From the NCBI GenBank assembly GCA_020284085.1, contig JACEVL010000203.1:1-64000 (forward strand): a DNA stretch of 64,000 nucleotides, in the 5' to 3' direction. Position 1 is the first letter of the stretch, and the number at the start of each line of letters is the position of its first letter. Source of the stretch: Aporrectodea caliginosa. Lineage: Eukaryota > Annelida > Clitellata > Crassiclitellata > Lumbricidae. The position numbers were made by a program, and so were the translations under genes. Below the pieces are notes generated by a model that did not search any database, had not been told where the DNA came from, and saw only the letters and a list, made by a program, of their open reading frames with translations. Of the stretch, positions 1 to 9,685 are shown in pieces.

Positions 1-540
1 ACTTTTACAAAAACGTCCTTTCTAATTTCACCAGTTAAAAACCATTAAAATTGGAAAAGGTTTTGATGAAACAACCTAATTTTTCCTTTTAAAACAAAAA
101 AGTTCTTTTAAATGGGGTTGGTCCCAGGGGGTTTGGGTTTCCGCTCCCATAACTGCACAAAAACAAAATTGATTAAACCTCAACATGGGGCCCCAAACCT
201 TTAAATTTACTTATTTTTATCCCTTTTTAAAACTTAAAAAAGGTTTTTATACCTTTCCTTTCCGTTTCCCGTAGCCGGGGCCCTGATTTGGGGTTTCCCA
301 ACCCTTTTCCGCCCCCGCGCCATGAAATTTAAATTTAAACCGAAGGTGCACATTTTATTTATTTTTTTTTTATGTTTTTTTGGGTTGAAATTTTTTAAAT
401 TTAAAACTCTTGGGGCTTTGGGGCCGGTTTTTAAGGGATTGGGGCCCCGGGGACAAACCACCAAACTTTCTTGATTAAAAGGTTTTGTAAAATAGGGAAA
501 TTTTTTGGGCATATAAAGTAATTGTTAGTATTAAGTTTTA
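1..540. other. Unassigned stretch of odd composition
   Basis: The sequence is full of short homopolymer runs and doubled bases (GGGGCCCC, AAATTTAAATTT), unlike the rest of the window. A 92-codon open frame on the minus strand (512-234) is rich in Lys, Asn and Pro and has no motif I recognise. It may be a poorly resolved consensus at a contig edge or a decayed repeat. Confidence 0.3.
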
Positions 541-547
541 ACACTTC

Positions 548-1195
548 ATGAAAATATCACGTCCAATATGTCCCCCAGCACAAAAAAAATATGTATTTAT
601 CAGGTCAGAGGTATGCTACAATAACAAATTAAGTGTCAAATATAATATTTTCAAGGTCAAGGAATATATTTATCGTAGTGTCAATAGTATCCGAATGTTA
701 TTATCCAAGATGGCGGTCAATATGGCCGCCAAAACACAAAAATATGTATATATCAGGTCAGAGGTAAGCTAGAATAGCAAATGAAGTCTCGAATATAATA
801 TTTTCAAGGTCAAGGAATCGATTTATCGTAGTGTCAATAGTGTCCGAATGTTACTATCCAAGATGGCGGTCAATATGGCCGCCAAAACACAAAAATATGT
901 ATGTATCAGGTCAGAGGTAAGCTAGAATAGCAAATGAAGTCTCGAATATAATATTTTCAAGGTCAAAGGAATCGATTTATCGTGAGTGTCAATAGTGTCC
1001 GAATGTTACATATCCAAGATGGCGGTCAATATATGGCCGCCAAACACAAAAATTATATATATATATATCAGGTCAGAGGTAAGCTACAATGGCAAATGAA
1101 GTGTCGAATATAATATTTTCAAGGTCAAGGAATCGATTTATCGTAGTGGCAATAGTGTCCGAATGTTACTATCCAAGACGGCGTCTAATATAGAG
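548..1195 (+). repeat. Tandem array of about 153-bp units
   Basis: At least four units start at CAGGTCAGAGGT (601, 754, 907, 1069), spaced 153, 153 and 162 bp. Each contains TCAAGGTCAAGGAATC, a TTATCGTAGTGTCAATAG block and CCAAGATGGCGGTCAATATG followed by GCCGCCA, a short imperfect hairpin. The last unit decays after about 1190. Units carry AGGTCA-type half-sites and an AAGATGGCGG motif. Confidence 0.85.
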
Positions 1196-1274
1196 GTCAC
1201 GAGCTGAGCTACGAATGCTCAATTTAATCGCGCCAGAAACGTGCGAGCTCGATCCTGTACCCAGTCTTGAAGCT

Positions 1275-2612
1275 GGATGGGCTGAATTCAAGTGATTAAG
1301 CAAATTACCGCCTGATTGCAAATGTGACATTTCCTTCTAAGGTTCTGGAATGTATTGTTGATATTGTTTATCTAGATATAAATGGTTTGCTTTCCTCCCA
1401 GCAGTCTGGTTTGAGGAAGAATCACTCTATGGAGCCTCTCCAAAACGCCTCAGGAGTCAGGACTGTCTTACCTCTATGGCGCCATAGATGTCGGACATCT
1501 CTCTCTGTCTCCTGACCATCTTCGATATCAGCTCAACTTTTGACTCTCTTGACCATAATAAGTTTTACTCCTTCAACGCCTTTCTGCTTTTTTGGGCTGA
1601 CAGACAAACCGCTAGAGTGGCTTCGGTCCTTTCTGTCAGAGCGCACTAATCGTGTAGTCTTTGGCTCCTGTAGGTCCAGCTGGGTTCTAGCCCCTTTTGG
1701 TGTCCCATGCATAGGCTTTAGTGCTGGGCCCAATGCTTTATGTTATCTAAACGTCTGGTATTGGGGTCTTGCTGTCGTCATGTGGGCTTCTGCACCAGCT
1801 ATATGATGGCGAAGTGCAGACCTACATCCGTTACAGCCCAGATTGCGTGGTCGATTGCCGTTCAGCAGATGTGCCAAACTATGGATGGCCTTCCACTTGG
1901 TTAGCATCCAATCGCGTGCTTCTAAACGCCTCTAAGAATCAATTCATTTTTTTGGGTTGTGGTAGACGGCTTGCGAGCATTGACCGATGCCTGGTTTTTC
2001 AGAAAAGTTCCCGCATGTCACTTTATTGGATTCGGTCCGGGACTTGAGGTAACTTTGGATCAAGAACTTTGTTTTCTCAGCACATAAATGAGCTTGCCCT
2101 TAGCTGCTATTATCAGCTACGACAATTGAGGATGTTGCCACAGAGCCACTTGGACTAATTGGGCGACCGTTTTTCGTTCAGCTGCTCGTCTTAGAGGGGC
2201 TTTCCAAAATATGCTCCTGTTTCTGTATTATATGTGGGATGTATTGTACTGGCTCTCTGTCCCACAACGCATCTCTAACAGGGTTGCTGTTTTCGTCTGG
2301 CGGTGCATCCTTGGCTGTGCCTTGGCCTATCGGAGTGATCTTTGTCGTCCGCTTTCTGATACAGCTACAGCCGTCGAGTCTTCCGATCTTCTGCTGGGGA
2401 GAACTCAATTAGGCAGCACCGTGCCTTCTCAATGGTTGAACCTTCCATCTAGAATGGTCTCCAATTAGAGATTCGTCTACTGCCTAGGGGCAGTGCCCCT
2501 GCATTTAATAAGTTACTAAAGTCTAATTATTAGTGCCGAAGCTGGGCTGGGAGCGCCTCTGAGTATAGGTCTCCTGAAGGGGCTAATATCAAATTCCTTG
2601 AATAAATGAATG
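1275..2612 (+). mobile_element. Decayed CR1/L2-like LINE, reverse transcriptase and 3' end
   Basis: Broken frames read as a non-LTR reverse transcriptase: NGLLSSQQSGLRKNHS near 1380, LSERTNRVVFGSCRSSWVLA near 1640, a remnant of the GVPQGSVLGP motif near 1700, and QLYDGEVQTYIRY near 1800 where the catalytic YADD is lost. FLGCGRRLASIDR and a C-terminal WNLP-type block follow. Frameshifts and stops show it is dead. The 3' end (GAGCGCCTCTGAGTA ... GAATAAATGAATG) matches LINE tails elsewhere in this window. Confidence 0.8.
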
Positions 2613-3185
2613 GATAGGTAAGCCACAGTAACAAATGAAGTGGCCATAGTGCAGGAATGCTACAATCTAAGAAATCATTAAGAGATCTTCAAAGTAAAAA
2701 CCTCATAGGATCTGCTTCTGCTGTTGTGAGCGCTACAAATAGAATCAAACAGCTCAGAGACAGTCCGCTTAGAGTTTTCGTCAGTGTTGAGAAGATGATG
2801 GTCCCGAAGAGCGGTTCCAAAGGCCCCCCGATCCAGGCTTTATGAGCTGAGATATACCTATTTTTGTGTCCTGGCGGCCATATTGACCGCCATCTTGAAT
2901 AATAACATTTCTTGATCTTGAAAATATTATATTCGACACTTCATTTGCTATTCTAAAGCTTACCTCTGACCTGATATATATATATACATAATTTTTTTGT
3001 TTTGGCGGCCATATTGACCGCCATCTTGGATAGTAACATTCGGACACTATTGACACTACGATAAATCGATTCCTTGGCCTTGATAATGTTAAATTTGATA
3101 CTTCGATTGTTTTTGTAGCTTACCTGTGACCTGATATATACTGCTTTCTGTGTTGGCGCCATTATTGGCCGCCATCTTGGTTAAA
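2613..3185 (-). repeat. Inverted copies of the 153-bp unit
   Basis: The same unit appears reverse-complemented: GGCGGCCATATTGACCGCCA occurs near 2875 and 3005 and a diverged form near 3160. Each is followed by the reverse complement of the TCAAGGTCA block and of GAGGTAAGCT. A unit start in direct orientation (GGTAAGCCACAGTAACAAAT) at about 2620 suggests that the LINE between was inserted into the direct array. Confidence 0.8.
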
Positions 3186-3329
3186 ATGCATTTTTGAGGG
3201 GTGACCTCGTGGTCGGATCGCGTGGCTCCTACCAAAAACCATTACCATATGACCAAACCTAAGTACACAGAAAGTTTGGTGCTTTTGTCCAGTCGGTCCC
3301 CTTCATCTTGCTAACAGCCCTCACTATCT

Positions 3330-3935
3330 ACGCGATATATGCTCCTGCATAGCTAGATTTCATTGGCATTGAAACAGACTATGACCACATCGAAACTTAA
3401 AATGTCCAAATATCGGAATTTAAAGTAAATTTTGAGTTGAAATAAAGTTGGGTTGAGATCTATAGAAATTCAAATGAAAACGTTCGTTAAAAATTTCGTA
3501 TCCCTAAAGTTTTGCATTGGCGAATTTTTAAGTCCGATGACCTATAAATTCAGCCGTCGGCGTGACCACTTCTGATTTGAAATCAACGATCATCGTGATT
3601 GGTTGCGAATCAGAGCGTTGACCTAGATCCTCCGCGTGACGTAAGATTGCATATTAATTTAAGCCTTCGTGACGTGAACAAATGGCCATACTATATGGGC
3701 GGTATTAAGATAGCCTCGTTTAAAAAGTTGTAAATGTAAAATGTCCATATATCGGCGTTTAAATAAAATTGCGAGCTGAAAATAGTCGCGTTGACCATGA
3801 CGTGGCGTAATAATGTTTTGTAAAATTTTTGTAAATCGCTAAAGCGTTCCGTTTCGGAGCCTTTAGCCAGACGGACAAACATACGGAAGGACAGAAAAAA
3901 GAGACTTTGGATTATATATATATAGATTAGGGGCC
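3330..3935 (+). mobile_element. RTE-like non-autonomous element fragment
   Basis: It shares long blocks with 38697-39650, including GTGACGTGAACAAATGGCC, AATATAAAAT-rich spacers, TTCCGTTTCGGAGCCTTTAG and ATACGGAAGGACA, ending in an AT-rich tail at about 3915-3925. The other copy begins with ACCCGGCGTTCGCCCGGGTT, similar to starts of RTE-type repeats of invertebrates. The class assignment is tentative. The minus-strand open frame 3882-3691 is shared by both copies but looks fortuitous. Confidence 0.5.
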
Positions 3936-3973
3936 ACTACCTACTGACCATGCATCAATCGAGGGCTCTGAGC

Positions 3974-4287
3974 CAGGGCTGCCGACAGAAATTCCGGGCC
4001 CCTAGGCAGAGCAGTCACGGGCCCTTAACTATCCTTAGACTTTATGAGAATTTTTTTAACAAACTGAAATAATTATAGTGCAGATACGACCCTACGAAAA
4101 CTATATATTTATATGTGCAACTATTGTAGTTACGTGTTGGTAATATTATATTTTATAAGGCATAAAATCATAAACTTTGTATATCTGATTATAATATAAT
4201 TTAATAAGTTGATTGCGTGTCCAGCCCGGGCCCCTAAAAGTCGCCGGGCCCCTGGGCATTTGCCCCCCTGCCCTCTCGGCGGGCCTG
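3974..4287. mobile_element. hAT-like MITE, TSD CTCTGAGC
   Basis: The termini CAGGGCTGCCGA and TCGGCGGGCCTG are imperfect inverted repeats. An identical 8-bp direct repeat CTCTGAGC lies at 3966-3973 and 4288-4295. The ends are rich in CGGGCCCCT. There is no coding capacity. Confidence 0.85.
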
Positions 4288-4370
4288 CTCTGAGCAGTTG
4301 TTCGTGAACGACTTGCTCAAGGTCCCTGTACAGTAACCGTCTCAGAGAAGGCTCGAAGCTGTACTCTCTG

Positions 4371-4549
4371 CATGGGCGTATTTAGGGGGTGGTTTTACGG
4401 GTTCAAACCCCCCAAATAAGTTTCAGAAAAAAAATTTATATGCTTTTACATGCAAAATACAAAAAACCTGGACATTTGCAATGATTTTCAATGGAAAACC
4501 CCCCAAAATCTTAAAACCCCTCCGAAATTTTTTTCTGGCTATGCCCTTG
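4371..4549. mobile_element. hAT-like MITE (CATGGGCGTA family, copy 1), TSD ACTCTCTG
   Basis: The 179-bp element runs from CATGGGCGTA to TATGCCCTTG and is flanked by ACTCTCTG at 4363-4370 and 4550-4557. Its interior has GGGTTCAAACCCCCCAAATA and ACCCCTCCGAAATTT, shared with copies at 9896 and 60836. The CA...TG ends and 8-bp duplication fit hAT. Confidence 0.88.
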
Positions 4550-4615
4550 ACTCTCTGCATTACAAGGTGAATGCTCTAACCAATAAGCAACCATGCCCCA
4601 CATCATAAAGCACAA

Positions 4616-5027
4616 CTAATATCAGCACAAAATAACTTTCCACAGAACTATTACTAAAGCTCTTAAAAACAACAGTTTAACAAAATCCAATGTGTAGTTC
4701 ATTTTGCTCTACCTTCTTGAAAATCTACAAGCCTTAAAATCTTCAAAAGTCATACCAACCTGACAGACGTTTACCAATTTGGAAAACCAATATTTTAGTT
4801 GAACCCTGTTATACCAACAAAACTAATTCTGTAACTCCTTGATGTAAGATTTAAACTCAGCTGTACAACAACACAACATTTTGGCTTATACGGACTGACC
4901 TTCTCATTATTGACCTGATCACGGCTTGGGTTTGGTGAGCCATTGGTTGACGCCTTGTGCATTCGACACCGGCGCAATAGAAGTTGCTAATTACAATTAC
5001 AATACTACAATAAAACATGGCACCCAC
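4616..5027. other. CADPS intron 8 (start), nothing recognised
   Basis: Unique-looking AT-rich sequence downstream of exon 8. I searched it and the rest of 1-5027 for the continuation of the PH domain on the minus strand and found none. Confidence 0.5.
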
Positions 5028-5094
5028 CTGTACCAGGACATAATATCGTTTCTTCCACTTCTTCCAAACATTTTTCCCTTGAGCGTAAAGGGAA
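5028..5094 (-). CDS. CADPS: CADPS exon 8 (residues 520-542, PH domain start)
   Basis: This 67-nt exon completes a Gly codon (GG/T) and reads SLYAQGKNVWKKWKKRYYVL VQ, the first beta strands of the PH domain (vertebrate [20 protein letters not shown]). The basic cluster WKKWKKR corresponds to the part of the CAPS PH domain that contacts PI(4,5)P2. Acceptor GGTCTTTCCAG, donor GTACAG/GTGGGT, phase 0. This is the last exon I can find. The remainder of the PH domain, the MUN/MHD region and the C terminus are outside the window. Confidence 0.95.
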
Positions 5095-5233
5095 CTGGAA
5101 AGACCAAACAGCAGTCAGCATAATTCCAAAAGTAGAGCATTATACTGGCAACAACATGGAAAGCAATGTTATACGTAAGACAAGAAGAAAATGGCACAAC
5201 ACTGAAATACCGATTTGTATGAGCAGGTGTGGT

Positions 5234-5399
5234 CAGGGCCGCATTAAGGCTAGTGCGGGCCCGGGTGCTGTGATTACCTTCCAAAGGCCCCCCACTGACA
5301 ACCACCGGTCCACCATGCACACAGTTATAAAATGCGGGCCCTCAAAACTGCGGGGCAGGGTGCTACAGCACTCCCTAGCACCCCCTTAATGAGGGCCTG
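5234..5399. mobile_element. hAT-like MITE in CADPS intron 7
   Basis: The ends CAGGGCCGCATTAAGG and CCTTAATGAGGGCCTG form clear inverted repeats. Flanks GGTGTGGT and GACGTGGT match at six of eight bases, suggesting an aged target duplication. The interior is GC-rich with GCGGGCCC blocks. Confidence 0.75.
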
Positions 5400-5426
5400 G
5401 ACGTGGTGGGAATCATGTATGCATTA

Positions 5427-5429
<3 letters not shown>

Positions 5430-5457
<28 letters not shown>

Positions 5458-5492
5458 CTTACTTACTTACTTACTTACATACTTACTTACAG
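5430..5492. repeat. ATAC/CTTA microsatellite
   Basis: About seven ATAC units followed by about eight TTAC/CTTA units. Confidence 0.95.
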
Positions 5493-5963
5493 CCTGGGCT
5501 GTCATGGGTTCACTCAGTCACATCGATACATATCAAGGAACATTGTTGTTTTAAGTTCTATTCTAAGTCGATCGATTGACTGCTAGTGGTTTTTCCATGA
5601 TGCCAGGCGGTAGACTGTTTCCGATAGATGGTCCAACAAACAGCATAACTCCTTGATCCATATTATCCAGTTTTTGTGGCTGGAATGTGGAGATCGCAGT
5701 GAGCGGCCATACGCGAATGAAACCGGTTGTGGAATGAAGATATTGGTGTGCAGTGCATAATACAATGAGGAGGAGATCTTGGGCTATTGGTGAAGGCTGG
5801 AAGAATTTATACCCCATCTTGCACTTTATTAGATAGCTAATGAGAAGTCAATGTTTTATATTTGCATCTTTGTACGAATGTATGTTGCATGAGGTATGCA
5901 TGTATGTATGCATGAAAGTATGTATCTATGTATGAGGTATGTAATACTACGTACGTATGTAGG

Positions 5964-6586
5964 CATTGTATATACACGGTGATTAATGGAGGTGTATTGC
6001 ATATACATACATATAAATGGTGCATGGGGCTAAAGATGTGTCTTTTTGTGTCAGCTTTTGGTCCTGCAAGCTCACACTTCTATTAGACAGCGTCGAACCT
6101 TTCGATTGTTTTTATTGTTTTGAATAATTTGATTTTGGGTCCCTCCAATCTGGAATGGCCTCCCATTAGACTTGCGATTGATGCCTCGGCTAAACTCGCC
6201 TGCTTTTTATAAGTCTCTCAAATCACACTTTTCAGCCATGGCTGGGCTGGGAGCGCCTCTGAGTAAGTCTCTTGAAGAAGCGCTATATAAATTCTCGGAA
6301 TGAATGAATGAATAAATGTGTCATCTAGACTGCCATGTTCACAGCTTTCTCAGAGGGTCTTAGGGTGTGATACAAAGCCCAGAATACATGCACATCCACA
6401 TCCAGATGGAGGGACCCACAATCAAATTATTCAAAACAATCGAAAAGGTTCGACGCTGTCTAATAGAAGTGTGAGCTTGCAGGACCAAAAGCTGACACAA
6501 AAGACATATCTTTAGCCCCATGCACCATTTATATATGTATGTATATGCAAGTATACCCTCCATTAATCACCGTGTATATACAATGC
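5964..6586. repeat. Long inverted repeat in CADPS intron 7
   Basis: The left arm (about 5964-6155) and the right arm (about 6400-6586) are reverse complements over about 190 bp with only small gaps. Shared blocks include CGGTGATTAATGGAGG, TGGTGCATGGGGCTAAAGAT, TCAGCTTTTGGTCCTGCAAG and TCTATTAGACAGCGTCGAAC. The loop is about 245 bp. The arms contain the 3' part of a CR1-like LINE, so two copies inserted head to head or one was inverted. Confidence 0.9.
6040..6318 (+). mobile_element. CR1-like LINE 3' fragment
   Basis: It encodes a degraded C terminus (SIRQRR..., WPPIRLAID) followed by GCTGGGCTGGGAGCGCCTCT, GCGCTATATAAATTCTCGG and a GAATGAATGAATGAATAAAT tail. It matches the tail of the LINE at 1275-2612. 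Confidence 0.75.
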
Positions 6587-6602
6587 ATGCATACATACCT
6601 AT

Positions 6603-6606
<4 letters not shown>

Positions 6607-6675
<69 letters not shown>
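6607..6675. repeat. AC dinucleotide microsatellite
   Basis: About 34 uninterrupted AC units, roughly 100 bp from the donor of CADPS exon 7. Confidence 0.97.
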
Positions 6676-6679
<4 letters not shown>

Positions 6680-6776
6680 AACTGACACATACATACCTGT
6701 ACATACACATACAGATGCACACAAACAGAAAACTGAAATAAGGTTGGCATGATAAGTTGCCGACGTTGCTGCTTAC

Positions 6777-6916
6777 CCACAATGCTTCATGTTCTGAGGT
6801 TTATCGATGCGAATGGCGATCCTTATTTTCAGATTCTTATCCGGACAATACTTTGTTGTCTGCAGCTGGTGCCACTCGGGAGCCTTCGAACTGGTCGCAG
6901 TCGGCTTTAGGATTAC
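6777..6916 (-). CDS. CADPS: CADPS exon 7 (residues 474-520, C2 end to PH start)
   Basis: The 140-nt exon reads VILKPTATSSKAPEWHQLQ then TTKYCPDKNLKIRIAIRID and KPQNMKHC, matching the CAPS linker that ends the C2-like domain and leads into the PH domain (vertebrate VRMDKPQNMKHSG). Acceptor TTCAATAG, donor TGTGG/GTAAGC, phase 2. A 69-bp AC microsatellite and a long inverted repeat lie just beyond the donor in intron 7. Confidence 0.96.
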
Positions 6917-6968
6917 CTATTGAAGAGGAAAAAATACACAAGCCAAACTATTTCTAAGACAGGCATGT

Positions 6969-7043
<75 letters not shown>

Positions 7044-7088
7044 TCAATCAATCAATATATCAAATCAATCAAACAATCAATCAATCAA
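6969..7088. repeat. AATC tetranucleotide microsatellite
   Basis: Around 28 AATC units with a few interruptions, in CADPS intron 6 about 50 bp upstream of the exon 7 acceptor. Confidence 0.95.
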
Positions 7089-7482
7089 ATATCGATCCAA
7101 TGTTAATTGCTGTGTTTTGACAGTAAATTTTCTAACCAGATAATGAATATACAATATAATACAATTGACCAAACCATCCTTCCTTAGAGAACCTTTTCAA
7201 TTAAAATATAACTAAAATGGATATGTCAATATACATTATAGCATGATATATTTAGTTTTGTTTTCTAACTCTTCATTCAGTTCTGCTAACATTACCTAAA
7301 AGATCAAAAAACTTTCTACCTAAACATTAACTTTCTACACTCTTCCTATATTGAATTCTCCACCAAAGATGTCAATGCGCCTCTGATTGGTGTGCACTGC
7401 GAGAGGCTCTATATAAATTGATAGATACAATACAATACAATACAATACAATCATAAATACAAGTAATTGCAAAACAACTTAC

Positions 7483-7594
7483 TCGTCCCAGTTCCTTGTC
7501 CTCCAGACTTAGCAATCCTGAATTTTCGGTGAACAGTTTTACCTTGACCATTGGCAGAGGATAGTTGGTTGTAAAATCACCTTGCGTATCCCAA
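7483..7594 (-). CDS. CADPS: CADPS exon 6 (residues 436-473, C2-like domain)
   Basis: This 112-nt exon completes a Cys codon (TG/T), then reads [20 protein letters not shown] and [17 protein letters not shown], matching vertebrate [21 protein letters not shown] and the [10 protein letters not shown] region. Acceptor CTGATTTTAG, donor GGACGA/GTAAGT, phase 0 at the end. The Cys before WDTQGD replaces the Thr of vertebrate CAPS. All other core positions agree, so the assignment is secure. Confidence 0.96.
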
Positions 7595-7788
7595 CTAAAA
7601 TCAGAAACACCATAGAAACTGTTGGCACGCTTTACCGATGGACATTATCTTACCGACACAGAACACAAGCTCATTGTCTCATTTTATAAGCAACTAAAAT
7701 TAACTGTCCAAGAGAAGATTGGATGTTTTGTAAGAAAGATTAGATCCATGAGATACCAAAGGTTTTGATTCTTTCATCAGACTCATTC

Positions 7789-7817
7789 ATTCATTCATTC
7801 ATTCATTCATTCATTCA
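7789..7817. repeat. CATT microsatellite
   Basis: Seven CATT units, probably the reversed tail of a LINE or SINE insertion. Confidence 0.9.
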
Positions 7818-7829
7818 GTGCCATCATAT

Positions 7830-8180
7830 GGCTTCCTGTAGCATTCAGAATAAGATTTAAACTGGCCTGCTTGACCTAAAAAACCTAACAACCAGCACCC
7901 CACCTACTTTCAACTACTATTATCTCTGCATGTCGCTCCCTGCAGTCTGAGATCTTGCCCCAAGGAATGGAACAGACTACCGTTGGTTTGTCCGCAGTTC
8001 GAACTCTTTCTCTTCCTCTAAGAAATGCCTTAAAACTCACTATTTCTCATTGGCCTTCAAACATCTGGATATCTAAAGTTCTGCTCTTCACCTGGTGACT
8101 GACTAACCACACCTCCAATTCGCATTACTGTGTTACTTTGCATGCGTAAAAAATGTTTGTAATAATAATAATAATAATAT
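7830..8180 (+). mobile_element. LINE 3' fragment with AAT tail (CADPS intron 5)
   Basis: Frameshifted reading suggests a non-LTR C terminus (LRSWNRLPLV-like, then KCLKTHYFSLA-like) and ends with an (AAT)n run at about 8160-8178. Confidence 0.5.
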
Positions 8181-8264
8181 CCCTTCAAGACGTCTTAACA
8201 AAGTTAATGAGATAAGATTAGACCCTTCATCAGATTAGACCTTGCCATCAGATAAGACTTGCCT

Positions 8265-8790
8265 CAACTGGTCCCTCTCTTTGGAATGCACTCTCTCCAT
8301 CTACTCGCTCTCAAAGTCTAGCTCAGAGGTGGCCAACCTTTCTTGGCCTACGGGCCACTATAGCTGTTGGTAAGCACCTGGCGGGCCTCAAGTGTTTGTC
8401 CTCACAGCCATCATATTTTTAAAAAGAATTATAAAAACAGCTACGGCTGCAATAGATCAACGCAACTTACAACACTACATTTTTAGTGCTTTAGACATCA
8501 ATATCATGCAGTATTGTAGTAGTAGACCCAGTATATGGCTTAAGTAGGCGTAAAATTAGACAAAAAATATTTTCAAAGGGGTTGTGCGGGCCGCCAATCA
8601 ACAGTCCGCGGGCCACATGCGGCCTGCGGGCCGCGGGTTGGCCATCCCTGGTCTAGCTGGTAACCCCTCCTTATCCTCTGCTTTTCTCAAAACCTGCTTC
8701 TTCTCTTGTTGCCTAGCACACTGGGACGGCCTGTGAATGGTTCACCCTACTACAGGCGCTTTATAAATATTTGAATATAATACAATACAA
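8265..8790 (+). mobile_element. LINE 3' fragment split by a hAT-like MITE
   Basis: The piece before the insertion (TGGTCCCTCTCTTTGGAATG) and the piece after it (TCTCAAAACCTGCTTCTTCT, then CAGGCGCTTTATAAATATTT with an AATAC tail) form a typical LINE C-terminal and 3' end once 8324-8658 is removed. Confidence 0.6.
8324..8650. mobile_element. hAT-like MITE, TSD GTCTAGCT
   Basis: The termini CAGAGGTGGCCAACC and GGTTGGCCATCCCTG are inverted at 13 of 15 bases. An identical 8-bp repeat GTCTAGCT flanks it at 8316-8323 and 8651-8658. The subterminal regions repeat GCGGGCC and GGGCCGC. Confidence 0.92.
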
Positions 8791-8859
8791 TAAAATCTGG
8801 CTCTTGAAGGACCAAGATTCTTAGCCGATAAGGTCATGGCTAAGCATTTTCATTCGTAC

Positions 8860-8981
8860 CATGGCTTGGAGGCTTCCGCCTGGTCCGTTTGCAGTTTGTC
8901 TCCACCGTCCACTTCCATCGTGCAGTAGACAATCTTATTTGGTGGAAGAGACTTCAAACCTTTCACTTCCATCACAACCAC
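8860..8981 (-). CDS. CADPS: CADPS exon 5 (residues 396-436, C2-like domain)
   Basis: The 122-nt exon encodes [20 protein letters not shown] then [20 protein letters not shown], nearly residue for residue the C2-like domain of animal CAPS. The acceptor is TGAAATCAG. The donor is CCATG/GTACGA, leaving two bases (TG) of a split codon. In CAPS this domain contributes to membrane and protein contacts next to the PH domain. Together with exon 6 it forms the C2 core. Confidence 0.96.
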
Positions 8982-9399
8982 CTGATTTCACCACACAATA
9001 CCAAATAACAATAAGAAAATAACAATAGGAAAATGAAGGCAATAACAAAACCCAATAAACCTCCCTAATCAGTAACAGCAAGGCAGTCTAATTCGTGACA
9101 AGACATAGTCTTCTTTAATAATACTATGTCGGCGGCCTATCAACAACAATAATTGCAGGTCATTAAACAGAAACCTGTCTAATTAAGAGCCTCTGACTGG
9201 TCTGATAAGTACAAATAACAAGATATCTTTGCCTTATCAACAGCAATTGGTCCACTAGGCCAGAGCAGTAAAACTGTTGGATCAATAAAAGCTATGCCTA
9301 AACAAATAAGACTACAGCTGTCTAATTATACAAATAATTCCTTCACAGCACAAGATCAGAGGCAGTTGAAAATGATTAGGATTTGAGGGGTTGACTTGA

Positions 9400-9677
9400 A
9401 GTATGATGTTAGCATGCTGGACTGTCAATCAAGAGGTTGGGTTCAAATCCCTCCAAGGGCAGAAATTGGTTGAGATTTCCACTCTGTGTGTGCCCACTAA
9501 CAAACTCAGCTATAATGAGTACAATGACTGTATACTGTCGGTGGGAAGATGAGACGGTGAGGGAGAGAACTGGTCACCTGCCTTCATATACCGAGGCTAA
9601 GAAAATGAAGTTGTAGCACTTCATACCCATGGCTGCCTCATGTCTAGCATAAGGGACTGCTCTTCTCTTCTCTCTCT
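9400..9677 (+). mobile_element. tRNA-derived SINE (family B) abutting CADPS exon 4 donor
   Basis: The head has TTAGCATGCTGGACTGTCAA and the B-box-like GGGTTCAAATCCC, the body ACTGTCGGTGGGAAGATGAG and TACCGAGGCTAAGAAAATGA, the tail CTGCTCTTCTCTTC. The tail stops at about 9677, while the CADPS exon 4 donor GT is at 9685-9684. The SINE is antisense to the gene. Confidence 0.88.
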
Positions 9678-9685
9678 CAACCTAC

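Larger units (their letters stand above)
3936..4615 (-). mobile_element. tRNA-derived SINE (family C), broken by two DNA transposons
   Basis: Pieces at 3936-3973, 4288-4370 and 4550-4615 together make one SINE whose tRNA-like head lies at the right end (GGTTGCTTATTGGTTAGAGC on the minus strand). Its body includes CTTGCTCAAGGTCCCT and CAGTAACCGTCTCAG. Removing the two insertions and one copy of each 8-bp duplication restores the arrangement seen in the relative at 43225-43670. Confidence 0.75.

Noticed and set aside
234..512. 92-codon basic protein on the minus strand
   Set aside because: Lies in a stretch of aberrant composition; no family recognised and possibly a consensus artefact.
1324..2468. 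Functional reverse transcriptase gene
   Set aside because: Catalytic YADD lost, several frameshifts and stops; a dead LINE.
4997..5320. 107-codon minus-strand frame over CADPS exon 8
   Set aside because: It reads exon 8 in the wrong frame; the conserved PH-domain frame is the supported one.
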